A stretch of DNA of 64,000 bases from Amoebidium appalachense (taxonomy: Eukaryota > Ichthyosporea): assembly GCA_963693365.1 (NCBI GenBank), contig CAVNZM010000002.1, positions 15,562,001 through 15,626,000 on the forward strand, read 5' to 3'. The notes beneath the pieces were generated by a model that saw only the letters and a program-made list of their open reading frames with translations, ran no database searches and was not told where the DNA came from. The position numbers and the translations under genes are program-made. Positions 49,393 through 61,440 of this stretch are shown here, in pieces; positions within the stretch are counted from its first letter, which is position 1; every line of letters begins with the position of its first letter.

Positions 49393-49470
49393 GCTTTATA
49401 TAGTGATCCAAAGGTTTTGCTCAGCCAATCAGATGCGTGCACTCGCAATAAATGGCAGTTTTAGGCCAAT
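49393..49470 (-). promoter_or_regulatory. Promoter of the epimerase gene
   Basis: Sense order: two ATTGG motifs (complements of CCAAT at 49466-49470 and 49424-49428), then CTATATAAAG at 49402-49393. The coding ATG lies about 80 bases downstream, leaving a short leader. Confidence 0.7.
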
Positions 49471-49565
49471 AGGAGTAAAGATGTGACGTCACAATGACGA
49501 CGAGCCAGTGATTGTGTGCGCAGGCCGCAGGAGTTCGTGATTCTGAGTTGACCCTCCGCGGTGTT

Positions 49566-49572
49566 CAGAGGA

Positions 49573-49614
<42 letters not shown>

Positions 49615-50680
49615 GAAGAGAGGTTATGTGTGTTTGTGTTTTTGCCCGCGTGTTTTTTGTGCATGTTTGTGCTTCTTCTTTTTGTGTGTATGTTTCACAC
49701 GCGGAGGGGGGAGAGGGGGGAGGCTGGGGGGGAGGGCAGGGGGGCAAGTCACAGTGCACGCATAGCCACTTGATGAGGCCACTAATGGTAGACACTTGCA
49801 GGTAAAACGCGGGGTGGGGGTGGGGAGGGGATTGGCAAGGCGTGTGCCTGACGTGTTCCGGGGAGCGCTCCTGCAGACGAAGGCAGCTCGTAAACGCGCA
49901 GGCATGTATGCATGTGTAAGGGCACATGGTCTTATCACTATGAAAATGTGCGGGAAGAGGGGTTGGGGGGGAGGAGGGGAGGAGGTACTTCTGCGCAGGT
50001 AGAGTCTCAACGAATATGAGTGAGATAAGTTGTGGAAGCTTACGGTGACCCCAACAGATTAGCAACCGTTATGTATATGGTCAGCCAGGGTCAAAGAGGG
50101 GTGAGAGTATAACGATATGTGGATGTGCGCCTCTGTTTGGCCTCGGGGAGAGCTAGGGCAAATAGAGCTTTCAATGTTACAGATCTGTCACTACAGTACT
50201 ATGATCTTCCAGGCGATACGTTTTGCAGGAGCATCTAGAGAAGGGAAAAATGGATAAATGATGGTGCTCAAGTGCACTGCACATCAGGTAGCTGTTTGAG
50301 TGCAAGACCATATCTGTCCATATTTAGTCCACGTGCAACTATGTGTGCCTTAGTCAGCAGCCACTCGTTTCTCTTCCCATTTTCAATTTCATCGATGAAC
50401 TTCAGAAAACCTAAACGATCTCTGGCCAAGTTGGCTCATGCATATGTTCGGGCCTAACTTCCGCAGAACTGCAGTAATCGGTACCGCGCGTCTCGCGTCG
50501 TAGGTTGAAAAGTCCCCTAGGGACTCATGAACATGCCTAGGCCAGTGAGGCAGATCTATACGGGCCCGTATAAATGCTTTTATATGGTTGAGAGAGTACC
50601 TTTTTGCACGTCCTGCACTGAGGCATTATAGCCTACCCGCCCCACTGCAGCTGCGGCATGATCCCGAGGTTTCCACATTT
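49566..50680. other. Spacer between the epimerase and START genes
   Basis: A poly-A run at 49576-49610 is followed by moderately G-rich and then unique sequence. A minus-strand open stretch of 55 codons (50271-50435) reads like protein (LKFIDEIENGKRNEWLLTKA) but has no start or clear splice partner. No gene is assigned. Confidence 0.4.
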
Positions 50681-50681
50681 A

Positions 50682-50718
50682 CCAATATACGATTGGATAA
50701 GGGTCACGCATATATATA
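50682..50718 (+). promoter_or_regulatory. Promoter of the START-domain gene
   Basis: CCAAT at 50682-50686, ATTGG at 50692-50696, then TATATATAGG from about 50711. An ATG at 50756 lies about 45 bases downstream and the preferred start at 50957 about 240 bases. Confidence 0.65.
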
Positions 50719-50956
50719 GGCGAGTGTCTATTGTTTCCAGATCTATTTCGCCAAGATGAAAATGAACACAGGATGCCTTCTTGGAAGACTATGGCTTGAA
50801 GGGCTACATAACGAGTGTATAAAGGGAGGCAGGAAAACACATTCATTCATATTTTGTACAGTTTGTTTTTCACGGTCTGAATTTGTGTATATTGTCCACT
50901 GTAACGGTAACGAGTTGGTATCAACTCTTTACCGTTGTTTGTTTGCAACTGCGAGA

Positions 50957-51724
50957 ATGACTGACCAAACCGGATCGCAGCTCCAAAACATCAGTGATGC
51001 ATTTGTCACACAACTACTAGGCTATATGGCTTTATCTTCTAAAGAAGGAGGAGGCGAAAAGCTTGGGGGAGGCTCGTGGAAGAAGGTGGAAACTCACGAC
51101 GGAGTAGAATGTCACGCTAAGCAAGTGAAAGGGACATATGCACAGGCTTTTAGACTGGAGACCACGTGTAAGGTGTGTGTTCGAAACCCTTTTGCATGTG
51201 AGCGTACGTGTGTGCGTGTACCTGCGTGCGTGCATGTACGTACGCGCTTGTGTGCATGCGTCGGCGCGCTTACTGGCTCGTGCTTCCCTTTTGATTTACT
51301 TGGGTTTGCTCGTGTGTGCTTGTGCCCCTGCCACGATGCGTGTGCGCGGGTGTGCATGTGTAACGGTGTGCACAACTGTGTCTCCACATCGGCTGATGAT
51401 TGTATAGGGGAACGGACTGCCCCACAACGGCTGGTGGTTATGCGGGCTTTAATACCTATTGTATGAGCCTACGTGTGTCACTATGACACACACAAACTCA
51501 GCCTCACTTCAATCTTAACACGCACACTCCTGCGCACACAGCACACACACACCCGCACACCTTGCGCTCCTGGGAGCGGGGTTCCGGATCCTGATTTCTG
51601 TTCTTTCAGATGTCGTGAATCAGATTCTTTACTGCGGATAACCCAAAACATTTGGACACTTGGCCCACAAGTTCAAACTTTTTTCTTTAACACAAAATAC
51701 ACACACGCACACTTAAGCACACAT

Positions 51725-51767
<43 letters not shown>

Positions 51768-52942
51768 CCCGCCCCCTTCACCCCTTTCATCCCCATGTTG
51801 TCCTATGATGCCTGCCCATCGTGAGTCGAGCACATGACATCCTCCTCCCCCCCCCCCCCCCCCCTTCCCCCCTCCCCCCACCCCCCTCCCCCACCCCAAC
51901 CCCCGTGTCCCTTGCAACTTCTGTGGTAAAGTAATGGGCCATTCTCTTGCATCCTTCCCCGTTGCTAGATTGCTGTTTTCTTTCCATCCTTTCATATATC
52001 AGAGTTGTACCGAAATTCCTTTACCCTTCCCCCCCCCCCCCCTCCCCTCCCCCTTGTTCAGGCCATCCTCCTCCCCTCCCCTCCTCTCCCCACCCGCCCC
52101 AAAAAAAACAAGCACCCACATCCCTTACTCTCCTCAGTATATCCTCTCCCCCCACCTGCGCAAACAATTGCTTCCTGTCCATTCTTTCAACGGACATAGA
52201 CTGTCCCGCACATCTAACCACACCGCTTGTTCACCCATCTACCCATCCATAAATAAAAGCTTCCCCCTCCCCCTCCCCTCCCCACACACACATGCACACA
52301 CACACACACGAACACACACGCAGTGTTCCATGTCCTCACTTATCGACATTTTGGGACCCCGCCTTGTCTCAAGACACAAAGAGTGGAACGACACGTTTCA
52401 GGAAGGCCGTGTTGTGATTGGTGAAGCCAAGGAGAATGAGGGAGAGCAGGTTGACTTTATGTCCTATAAGGCAGGCCCTCTTGCCTTGAGGGATTTTTTG
52501 GTGGGGAGGAGGGTAATAAAAAAGGATGATGGCACTGTTTTGTTTGTGGATAAATCTGTGGAACACCCGTAAGAGCACCCCCCCTCTTCCCCCCCCCCCC
52601 CCCCCCCTCCCCCTTCTTCCCTACCCCCTTGCTTCCATGTAAAAAAAATAGGGAGACAAATCACTCATGACCAACAAGAAGCAAGGGCTGATATAGTGAC
52701 AGTGGTTTCTGAGCGCACTGGTGTTGGTTGTGAGTTCATCCATTCTGTCTGAACGTTTGGTGGCCTCCGTTCACTATTGACACCATGACTAATGGAATAG
52801 GTGTGTGTATGGCATGGTTCTACCATATCACCGATTCTAGCTACCCTCCCTCCCTCCCCCCCCCCCCCCAAAAAAAAAAAAAAAAAAAAATCAAAAAGAA
52901 GAAATCATGTGCGCGGGGGACGCACACTAGGGAGAGCACCTT

Positions 52943-52999
<57 letters not shown>

Positions 53000-54219
53000 C
53001 CTCCCCCTCCCCCCTCCCTCCTCCCTATACCCTCCGACCCACCCCTGCTTTCCAATCTCCTTGTTCCTCGAAAAGTATGTTCTCTCCCTCCAACTCCAAC
53101 ACATGAATCCACCCACGCACGATAGATTTACACACAAACACACACGCACAGCCACAAAGGCGTCTCAAAAGCACCACCTCTCCTCACCTCCCCTTTCATG
53201 CTCTCCCCCTCTTTGCTTCCTGCGTTAAGCCTCCTCATTAGCCAGCCCCCCTCCCCCCCCCCCCTCCCTCTCTCTCTCTCTTTCTCTCTCGCTCCCCCCC
53301 CCCCCTCCCTACGTCCTCCCCACCCCCCCCCCCCCCTCCCTCCCGATGGTTTCTCACTTCCCGTGACCTTCTTCTCCGGTGGATTCATTTCGCTTTCTTT
53401 ATCTTTCCTCCCTCCCCCCCCCTCCCCCCCCCAATACATTCCCCCCTCCCCCCGCCAAATAAATGGCGCGGGCCTGACCCCCGGCCTCTCTCTCGCTTAC
53501 CTGGCTTACTCTCACTCACACTCTCTCTTTCTTCCCCCCACCCCTTCCCCCGTCTCTGCCTGTTTAGCCCCCCCCCCCTTTCCCGGCCCTCCCCTCGCCC
53601 GGCTGCTGCCCCTTCATCCCTCGTCTCTTCTTCTCTCTCTCTCCCTTCTCTCTCTCTCTCCTATACAAGCTTTCTTTCTTCTTCTTATGTTCGCTCCACA
53701 CACACACCCCCTTCCCCCCCTCCCCTCCCCCTTTGCCTCCCTCCCAAACACACACACACAGACATCTCCAATTCTAGATGTGAATGTTTCCTTGACCTCT
53801 GACCCATATACGTGCAGGGCTCAACTGCATCGGCCTGGTGCTATACGTAGCAATCTTCTGTTCAGTGTGCGGCAGCTACAGCCCCAGAGTGACGGCACAG
53901 TCAGGCTCACATACATGAATGCGGTGAGCAGTCAGACATCTCCCCCCTCTTCCCCCCCCCTCCCCCTCTCCCCCCCCCCCCCCCCCCCCCTCCGCCCCCT
54001 CCGTTTAGCCAGGTGTGACGAAATGCACTTTTGATTAGGGAGAATTTAAAAGCGATGTGGCACCCGGCTGCACAGGTACGCACAGCTTATTGTGTTGAAC
54101 ATACAGACTACCCCAGGCCCGCTACCCTCCCCCCCTCCCCCCCTCTCCCTGAACACATGTTCGCTCGTACACACACACATACAACGTGTGGCACACACAT
54201 ACATGTGCGCGCACACACA

Positions 54220-54306
<87 letters not shown>

Positions 54307-54610
54307 TCACTCACTCACACTCACACTCAAGAGTTCAGAAAACATTGAAAAACGACATTAGCCTGGCCAGCCCTTGACCCCTGCACCTGCACCTGCATAG
54401 ACACCGATAAATTTTCACACCCTATCCCTCTATTTCACTTCATCGAGACCTCTTGTTTTTTAAAGTTTTTAATCTGGCCAAGCTGTTAACTAACTATTGC
54501 ACCCCTACCCCTGTATGTGCCTCGCGCACAAAATAATTATTGTAAACGCACCTTTTCGCAAGTGAACACACATGCTCATACGCTCACATACACCGTGGGA
54601 GCACACCGAT

Positions 54611-54648
<38 letters not shown>

Positions 54649-54657
54649 TACGCACGC

Positions 54658-54739
<82 letters not shown>

Positions 54740-54866
54740 CGAGCTCGGTGGTTGGGTACCAGCATGGCTGACCAATCGGCTGAACCCAAAAGTCAGCATT
54801 GAGGAAATCCAACACATTAAGAGAATGTGTGAGAGGGATACGGCGCAAGAGGCCGGCAACCAATAG
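50957..54866 (+). CDS. START-domain lipid-transfer-type protein, 4 exons
   Basis: Exons: 50957-51172, 52324-52568, 53818-53923, 54738-54866. GT..AG borders, matched phases, 696 bases in total (231 aa). The protein is essentially one START domain, like animal PCTP/STARD2-size proteins: [12 protein letters not shown] and AFRLETTCK (exon 1), [23 protein letters not shown] and [14 protein letters not shown] (exon 2), [10 protein letters not shown] (exon 3), and [14 protein letters not shown] plus the C-terminal helix (exon 4). START domains bind a single lipid or sterol in a helix-grip pocket; the ligand cannot be read from this sequence. No signal or membrane segment, so probably cytosolic. The frame is open upstream to an ATG at 50756, which would add 67 residues unlike the family, so I prefer MTDQTG at 50957. 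Introns begin in GT-rich and end in CA-rich sequence. Confidence 0.9.
51727..52130 (+). repeat. Poly-C tracts in START-gene intron 1
   Basis: C runs at 51727-51766, 51846-51864 and 52029-52042 with CT/CA interruptions. The acceptor at 52323 is preceded by a CA-rich stretch (52283-52320). Confidence 0.85.
52944..52998 (+). repeat. (CA)n in START-gene intron 2
   Basis: Uninterrupted CA repeat followed by C-rich sequence (53000-53470). Confidence 0.95.
54202..54737 (+). repeat. (CA)n arrays in START-gene intron 3
   Basis: CA runs at 54212-54302 (with CACT units after) and 54612-54737. The second ends directly in CAG, the acceptor of exon 4. Unique sequence (54330-54600) lies between. Confidence 0.95.
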
Positions 54867-55237
54867 GAATAGCTACGATGACATCATGATGGTGTATGTG
54901 GTTTATGCAGTAAATTTCATGATATCAGTGAATTGCATGCAACCTAAAAATATTGTCGTGTGACCAACAGCATTTAGATAACATGGTGGAGACTCAGGCG
55001 GCATTTCGAAGAATACCGATGTAGGCACACCAGTTGCCGCTTAGTCTACCGTCACGGTAAACACAACTAGTAAGATTAATAAAAAGAATACTGAAAAGTA
55101 TAGACACATGCCTCTCATTAAGGGCAGGACTCAATGTTTTTCTGAAACACGGTTCTTTCTAAGGGGAAGGTGGTGATGGCCGTGTGACAGGCGGTACGCA
55201 CGCGTGGCGGGTGGGTGAGTGGTTGCATGTGTGTGTG

Positions 55238-55288
<51 letters not shown>

Positions 55289-55346
55289 CGTGTGTGCGTG
55301 TGTGCGCGCACGCATGTGCGCGTGTGTACGTGTTTTTTTTTTGTTT

Positions 55347-55400
<54 letters not shown>

Positions 55401-57280
55401 GGGAGAAGTTGTAAGGGGAGGGGGGCAGGGAATATCCTTTTTGTTATCCCAAAAAATATATGTAAGGTGCCGTTGTGCTAATATTAGGTGCCACCACCAG
55501 ACCAACGTTGGTTGCATCCTTCAATCTAAAGTAAGTAAAGTAGAACCTGAAGTCGACATGAACCGTAGTACATATTATTACATAGGGAGGTAAGGTGTTT
55601 TTTTTGGGTAGGGGGTTTTTTTTGCACGGACCGACCCGTCCTGAGCTGTCCAACCGTTATCTGTCACTAAGAAAATCATACAGTAATTAAACAGATTGTT
55701 GTAAATGCCTGGAATATAAGATTGCATGTAAATGCCATGGCCGGCCTGCTGTTGATCATAGGGTCACGGTCGGACCACATCACGGTACATATACATATGC
55801 ATGTACATGTGAACTACGACGTCCACAAGCTTTTCGATGTGCAACGAGTCGTGGTATTGATGTAATTACCAGAATTACTCTTATCACTACGTAGCTACAG
55901 TAACTACATCAGTTATTTCGCAAGAGAAAAAATATAGTGAATAGTCCCTCCCATCTGCGCGTTTTGGCAGACAAAGAAATGGCCAAGTGGTACTGCACTC
56001 ACCGTGCACAAGACACTTCATGACACTGCTGTGCACGTGGCACGTGCACGTGAATCGAAAGGCATGTTCCAACTCGTTTTTGTGTATTGAGTGCCGACCT
56101 CGCACATATAGCTGACATGCAAGAACGTATACGCACTGCTGAGTGAGATCGCGTACTTACAGGCACACAGATCTGCGCACCCGGGCCCACCCCGGCCCCC
56201 CGCCCACACACACACACGCACGCACACAATCTACCGCGGCACACGTGTCAAGGGGGTTTACGCTGTTTACTCGAGGCAAAGAGTGACCAGTCTCAGGTAT
56301 GGGGGGGTTTTGCTCGTAATATCCCCTCAGCGGTATATCATGATCACGTACATAGATGTCGGGTGATGACTATATATCAGGGTTTACTTTCTCTACGAGG
56401 CACCATAAAGACTAAGAAAAAAAATTCTTTTGACTCGGTTTTATTGATCCGTTGATGAAGGCAACGTGCAGCCACAGGCTACATAACCACCAATGGAACT
56501 GAAAAAGCCAAAGCTACGAAATAAAAATAAAGCGACAAGTGACAAAGGACACCAGCGGGCAAAACCTTAAGTGTACGTGTATGCGTGAAACTAGTTTGCT
56601 CCAACTAGTCATATGCATCGATGTTGACCAGACCACACTCTGCAAGAAGACATCATTACTGCTGCTTCCCAACAGGCCCCCCTCAAAACCTACCGAGGCA
56701 CAGCAAGCAAGTCAGCCTCTAAAAGAGCAATGCAGACTAAATCTGAGCTAAAAAACAATCCCAACGGGCCCGGCCCCTAGATAACCCGGAGAAACTGCAT
56801 CTAGCTCTCTGATATCGATAAGGTGGCCTAGTTGTGGCAGGACACACAGAAAAACACGATTACAGAATGCATGCAAACCCGGTCATTGCCATACGACTGG
56901 AGGCTAAGGACTGGCAGTCACTTGGAAAGCTCCCCGACGACCGAGTAGCCGCCCATCCACTCACGCAGCGCAGAAGTAGCTGAAGAAGTTGCAGCAGCCC
57001 ACCGCCAATAGGTCGCGTAGAAGCTTAGCGTAGAAGTTACCATAGTTGCAGTGGGCCGCCAGGCGTTGAAGAAGCCACTTCTCAAGCGAGAAACTCCGCG
57101 GAAGGGAGATGCCCCCACACTCTCACAGCAGTAGGAATACACCACGCCACACCACACACACGCTGCCATGGTGAAGAATCAATTAGTTGGGGTTCCCCGT
57201 TTTTTTTTTGTTTTTTTTTTTGTTTTGTTTTTTTTTGTTTTTTTTTTGTTTTTTTTTACGTGTAAAGCAACGCGCACAGA
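54867..57280. other. Spacer between the START gene and the secreted-protein gene
   Basis: TG-rich 55225-55320, then a T run (55336-55379) directly joined to a G run (55380-55403). The rest is unique, AT-rich to balanced. An 83-codon minus frame at 56918-57169 lies over a degenerate GCGTAGAAG-type repeat and has no recognisable domain. T-rich runs at 57200-57257 precede the next promoter. No supported gene. Confidence 0.5.
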
Positions 57281-57293
57281 AGTCCTGGGAATG

Positions 57294-57476
57294 ATTGGTT
57301 CGGAACGCATCAGGACCCACTTGATTGGTTGCGGTCGTTGTATGCAAAAGACGATAGATGATTGGTGTTAAGTAAGCGCGGAATGTCATTAAATTAGATG
57401 ACAACGTGATCGATTGGCTCGATATCTGCCACCCGTTCTGCCGTTGGCTATCTTGCGTCCGGTAGGCTATATAAAG
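57294..57476 (+). promoter_or_regulatory. Promoter with four ATTGG motifs and a TATA box
   Basis: ATTGG at 57294-57298, 57324-57328, 57361-57365 and 57413-57417, then TATATAAAG at 57468-57476. The first ATG (57484) is too close to the TATA box to be translated; the preferred start is 110 bases downstream. Confidence 0.75.
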
Positions 57477-57585
57477 CGGGCATGTGCCGTTGCAACGGCC
57501 AAGATACGCAAAACAAACGAGCAAACAAAAAGGGTTTCTCTGTGTGCAGGTTGGCAAGGTAGATCAAGCCAGAAAACAGCAAAAA

Positions 57586-58776
57586 ATGGCGAATGCTTTC
57601 TCTCTCACAGTAGCTTTAGCGGCAGCTCTGCTTTTCACGGCAGGGGCCTCGCCTTTGCCACACGGTCGCGTTGCCCGTGCAGACGCAACAGCACCAAGCT
57701 GCACCGTGTCTAGTGGCACGTACTCGTACACAGACACGTTTCTGACCAAGCGCTCAAAAGCGGTAGAACTAGGGGCACAATGGAAGGCAGTGGAGGGTGT
57801 CAAAAACTACGAGCTTTGCTGGGATAACATGTTTAGCACGAGAATAGGTGGTGACACTCTAAGTGAAACGGTATGTGTGCTCGTTGGTGGCACAACATAC
57901 AACAACGGGGGTTTGCGCTTGTACGGCTACCCAACGGGAGGAAGGCCTATTGATGTTCGCGTGCGCCCAGAGAATTGCACAGGCCCGTTTACGTCTCTCA
58001 TCATTTCCAAAAAGCCAATTGGGAAGGTGTTCTGCAACCAAGCAACCCAGACAACACAGCTAATAGATCCGGCAAGCGTCAAGGTGGTTACTACGGTCAC
58101 GGGTAGAAAGGCACAGTCGAAGGTTACGTGGCAAGCGGAGAATGGCAAACCGATTACCGAATCGGTGGAAGCATGCTTGGTCCAGGTGCCGGGATATGGC
58201 ACGGAGTTGTGGACGTGCCGAAATGCCCAACCAGGAGCCACGTCTTTCAACTTCACGACGGATCTTAAAGACGAGACAACATACCTACGTGGTTCTGTTC
58301 GAGTGAGCAGCCAATGCAGCGAATTTGTCGACGGTGAAGAGGATGTAGCGGTCAAGCCCTTTATGTATGTGCCCTTCCCTAACAAATTCCTCGGCCCAAA
58401 GGAGATGATTAACGGCACATGTTTGGTGACGGTAGGAACAAAAGCAGCGCTTCAGTATGGCGCCTGCAACTCAACTAACGTGGTTAAGGTAACGGGTGAC
58501 GTCTACATCACGGATGAGAACGCAACCACCAAAGATGGAAAGTGCATTGCTGCAGTTAAGGGCGCCGATGGCAAGTTTAGCGCCGTTTTGGCTGCGTGCA
58601 AGCAGGGAGATGTCATGCAGGCGTGGGCGCCTTACGAGGGGAATAACTATATCGAGGGGCAGAAGCAGGTGAGGAATGCAGGGGCCGAGATACCAAACAA
58701 GGTGGGGACCAATAGCCAGTGTCTGGACTTTAGCGCAAAGCCTGGCACCCCGCCGGTGCTGAAAACGTGTGCTTAG
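57586..58776 (+). CDS. Secreted glycoprotein, unknown function, possible C-terminal beta-trefoil
   Basis: Intronless, 396 codons from the ATG at 57586, chosen because it opens with a signal peptide (MANAFSLTVALAAALLFTAG) and lies a normal distance from the TATA box. The frame stays open upstream to 57484. The mature part has about 17 cysteines and several N-glycosylation sequons (NCT, NFT, NGT, NST, NAT). Residues about 45-270 look like two beta-rich repeats (WKAVEGVKNYELCWDN; VTWQAENGKPITESVEACLV). The last 110 residues have CLV..., CIAAV, a Q-A-W and CLDF...VLKTCA, spaced like a ricin-B-type (QxW) beta-trefoil, a carbohydrate-binding fold. No catalytic domain is visible, and the lectin reading is tentative. 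Codon use is regular and the frame uninterrupted, so I believe the gene is real. Confidence 0.8.
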   Translation: MANAFSLTVALAAALLFTAGASPLPHGRVARADATAPSCTVSSGTYSYTDTFLTKRSKAVELGAQWKAVEGVKNYELCWDNMFSTRIGGDTLSETVCVLVGGTTYNNGGLRLYGYPTGGRPIDVRVRPENCTGPFTSLIISKKPIGKVFCNQATQTTQLIDPASVKVVTTVTGRKAQSKVTWQAENGKPITESVEACLVQVPGYGTELWTCRNAQPGATSFNFTTDLKDETTYLRGSVRVSSQCSEFVDGEEDVAVKPFMYVPFPNKFLGPKEMINGTCLVTVGTKAALQYGACNSTNVVKVTGDVYITDENATTKDGKCIAAVKGADGKFSAVLAACKQGDVMQAWAPYEGNNYIEGQKQVRNAGAEIPNKVGTNSQCLDFSAKPGTPPVLKTCA

Positions 58777-58877
58777 GTTCGTGCTGTGTCAAATCTGCGT
58801 GTCATGTCATGTGTATAAAGGAAGTGGCAACCGTTTTGGGCTTGGTTCTTTTCCTTTCTTTTGATTTCCCCCCCCCC

Positions 58878-58913
<36 letters not shown>

Positions 58914-59827
58914 GAAGCCCCGGCATGGGCCAATGACAAAACATGGAGGCTGAGCCTTAACATGAACTTTTCCCTCTGAAGCCCAGCACCATCTGTATTG
59001 TTCTGTGATCAAAGTATTGTATAGGTTGTTGCACTTTGCTATTCCTTAATTTTGTTGTCGAAATATGTAAATGAAGTCTATAGCACTTTTGCTGTTTCTC
59101 ATGTAAATTTCTTTAGCAAACTTATGTGTAAGTAATTGCCAGGCCAGTAGGTTATCATAGATCATGTGTAAACACGTGTTTGTATGGTGCACAAACGCAC
59201 ACTGGTTGTGATATGCACCAAGTAAATAATTATTTGAACGAGCCCGCCAATACACAGTGGCTTACGGACACGGTGCTGTAAAGGCGTGCACCCAAAACAG
59301 TGAACCACGTGCACTTCCACACGTGTCTTTTTAGGCTTTGGGAACGGGTGCAGGGTGGGTGGGTGGGTGGGTGAGGGGAAGGGGCAGTAGTAACTATTGA
59401 GGTCCCTCTAGTAATCCCTCCCTTATCCGGGGGGGGGGGGGGGGGGGAGCACCTGCTCGAGGCGGTGGCGGGCCTTTCTCTGTCTCGCTCCCCCCCACCC
59501 CAAAGCTACTGCAGCCCCCCTCCCCCACCCTCTCCCCACCACCACTTAACAATTAGTCCTTCCCTCCATTTTGACACATCTTGTTTGATTGGGGCAGAGC
59601 CATCGTGATCAACATGTGTGTGCGTCTGCACAAGTTGTGTGCCATACGGTGTGGGTGAGCAGGTGTGTCCGTTCTGTGGGTGTGTTTGACTGCAATGCCG
59701 CACGTGTGTGCGCCACATGATACATTGGGCACTTCAGGCTAGGAAGTAGAAGCAACAAGATATTCCTAATGTGCACGATTACATGTACATGGCATTGTGC
59801 AAGCACGGTGTGAGAAAGAGGGTGTTT

Positions 59828-59865
<38 letters not shown>

Positions 59866-60278
59866 GTGCGTGTGTGCGTGCGTGCGTGCCTGTGTGCATG
59901 CGTGCATGTGTGTGTGTTGTGTGTGTCAGTGGCCATGGGTGAAACCGTGTGCCTCCAGTTCCACTTGTCTGTGTGTGCTACCCTATGTTTTTGTAAATGC
60001 GCTTATGATTAGCATCTGCCTAGGGCTGTCTTCTTACGTAAATATGGCGCAGATGTGCATGTTTCTTCCGTGATATGTGTATGTGAGTATTTATCCGATA
60101 GATGGTACATGTGTGCCAGAGAAATTAGGGGGCTTGGTGAGGTGGTGAAGGGGAGAGCGAGAGAGAGATGGGGCAGGTGGGCAGTAAAAGCGGGGGAAGG
60201 GGGGGATCGGATATGGAGTATGTATGGGGAGTAAGAGAAAAAAAGGAAGATTTGTGTGTGTGTGCCTGCGTACGCATA

Positions 60279-60323
<45 letters not shown>

Positions 60324-60960
60324 CACGTGACGGTCTTCATTGAAATTAAGGTGATGTCCAACATCATATACACACCGTCTTTATTCATTAGTCACATTGG
60401 TGTGTGGGTTCCACCCTGGGTGGTGGTGGGCCAGAGAATCTCGGGGGACTCACCTGCTCGGAGGCGCATGGGTGACGGGTCCCCCTTCCCCCCCTCCCCC
60501 CCTCGGCCCCTCCCGCTCCCCCTCCCCCCTCCCTTCCCCTTCACCAGCCAGCGGAGGGGGGTGGAGGGGGGGGTCCACCCGAGCAATGGGGGCGCGCGGG
60601 GGGAGGGGGGTGGAGGGGAAGGAAAGGGGGGGAAGGGGGGGGGGGGGGGAGGGGGGGGGGGATGGGGAGAGAGTCACCTACCCGTCCAGTTCCCCCCTCC
60701 CCCCCCCCCCTCCCCCCCTCCCCCCCCCCCCCCCCCATCTTACTACTACCCCCCTCGGAGTCCCCGTTTCAAATTTAGTCGAAAAAACCCAAATACACAA
60801 GGGTTGTGGATGCCAACATGCACTGTGCATGCATACACAGCCCCTGGAAGTACACCCCTGATATGTGCACATGTCGTGCGCAAGTTTGTCAATAAATGTC
60901 GATTTTTTTTTCTTTTTTCCCTTATTTTTTTCTTTTCTTTTTTTTTTCCCGTGTTGCCCT
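58777..60960. other. Intergenic region downstream of the secreted-protein gene
   Basis: Poly-C/poly-T at 58869-58913, unique AT-rich sequence to 59330, poly-G at 59429-59448, (TG)n at 59829-59935 and 60280-60322, and C- and G-rich blocks at 60480-60740. No gene is supported. Confidence 0.5.
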
Positions 60961-60965
60961 TCCCC

Positions 60966-60979
60966 CACCTACTACTACC

Positions 60980-61018
<39 letters not shown>

Positions 61019-61058
61019 CACACAGACACACACACACACACACACACACATGCACGCG

Positions 61059-61101
<43 letters not shown>

Positions 61102-61189
61102 ACACACATACACACACACCGTGAGAAACACACACAGACACACAGACACACACACACACACACACCATTACACACATACCGTCCCTCAG

Positions 61190-61229
<40 letters not shown>

Positions 61230-61263
61230 GTGACACACACACACACACACGCACACACACACA

Positions 61264-61304
<41 letters not shown>

Positions 61305-61350
61305 ATTACACACAAACCGTCCCTCAGTCACACACACACACACACGCACG

Positions 61351-61402
<52 letters not shown>

Positions 61403-61440
61403 CCATTACACACAAACCGTTCCTCAGTGACACACAGACA
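60966..61440 (+). repeat. (CA)n array with a higher-order unit
   Basis: Within CA repeats the segment CACCATTACACACA followed by ACCGTCCCTCAGT-like sequence recurs three times (about 61163, 61302 and 61402). This shows a larger tandem unit of roughly 100-140 bases. Confidence 0.9.

Noticed and set aside
49316-49411. Upstream in-frame start for the epimerase
   Set aside because: The ATG at 49411 lies before the TATA box at 49393-49402, so it should not be in the mRNA.
50756-50956. Upstream in-frame extension of the START gene
   Set aside because: Open and preceded by a TATA box, but the 67 extra residues look unlike coding START-family N-termini; kept only as an alternative start.
54046-54361. 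Thr-His and Cys-Val repeat frames in START-gene intron 3
   Set aside because: Simple translations of (CA)n.
56918-57169. 83-codon minus frame near the secreted-protein gene
   Set aside because: Partly built on a degenerate GCGTAGAAG-type repeat and lacks any recognised feature; not enough to call a gene.
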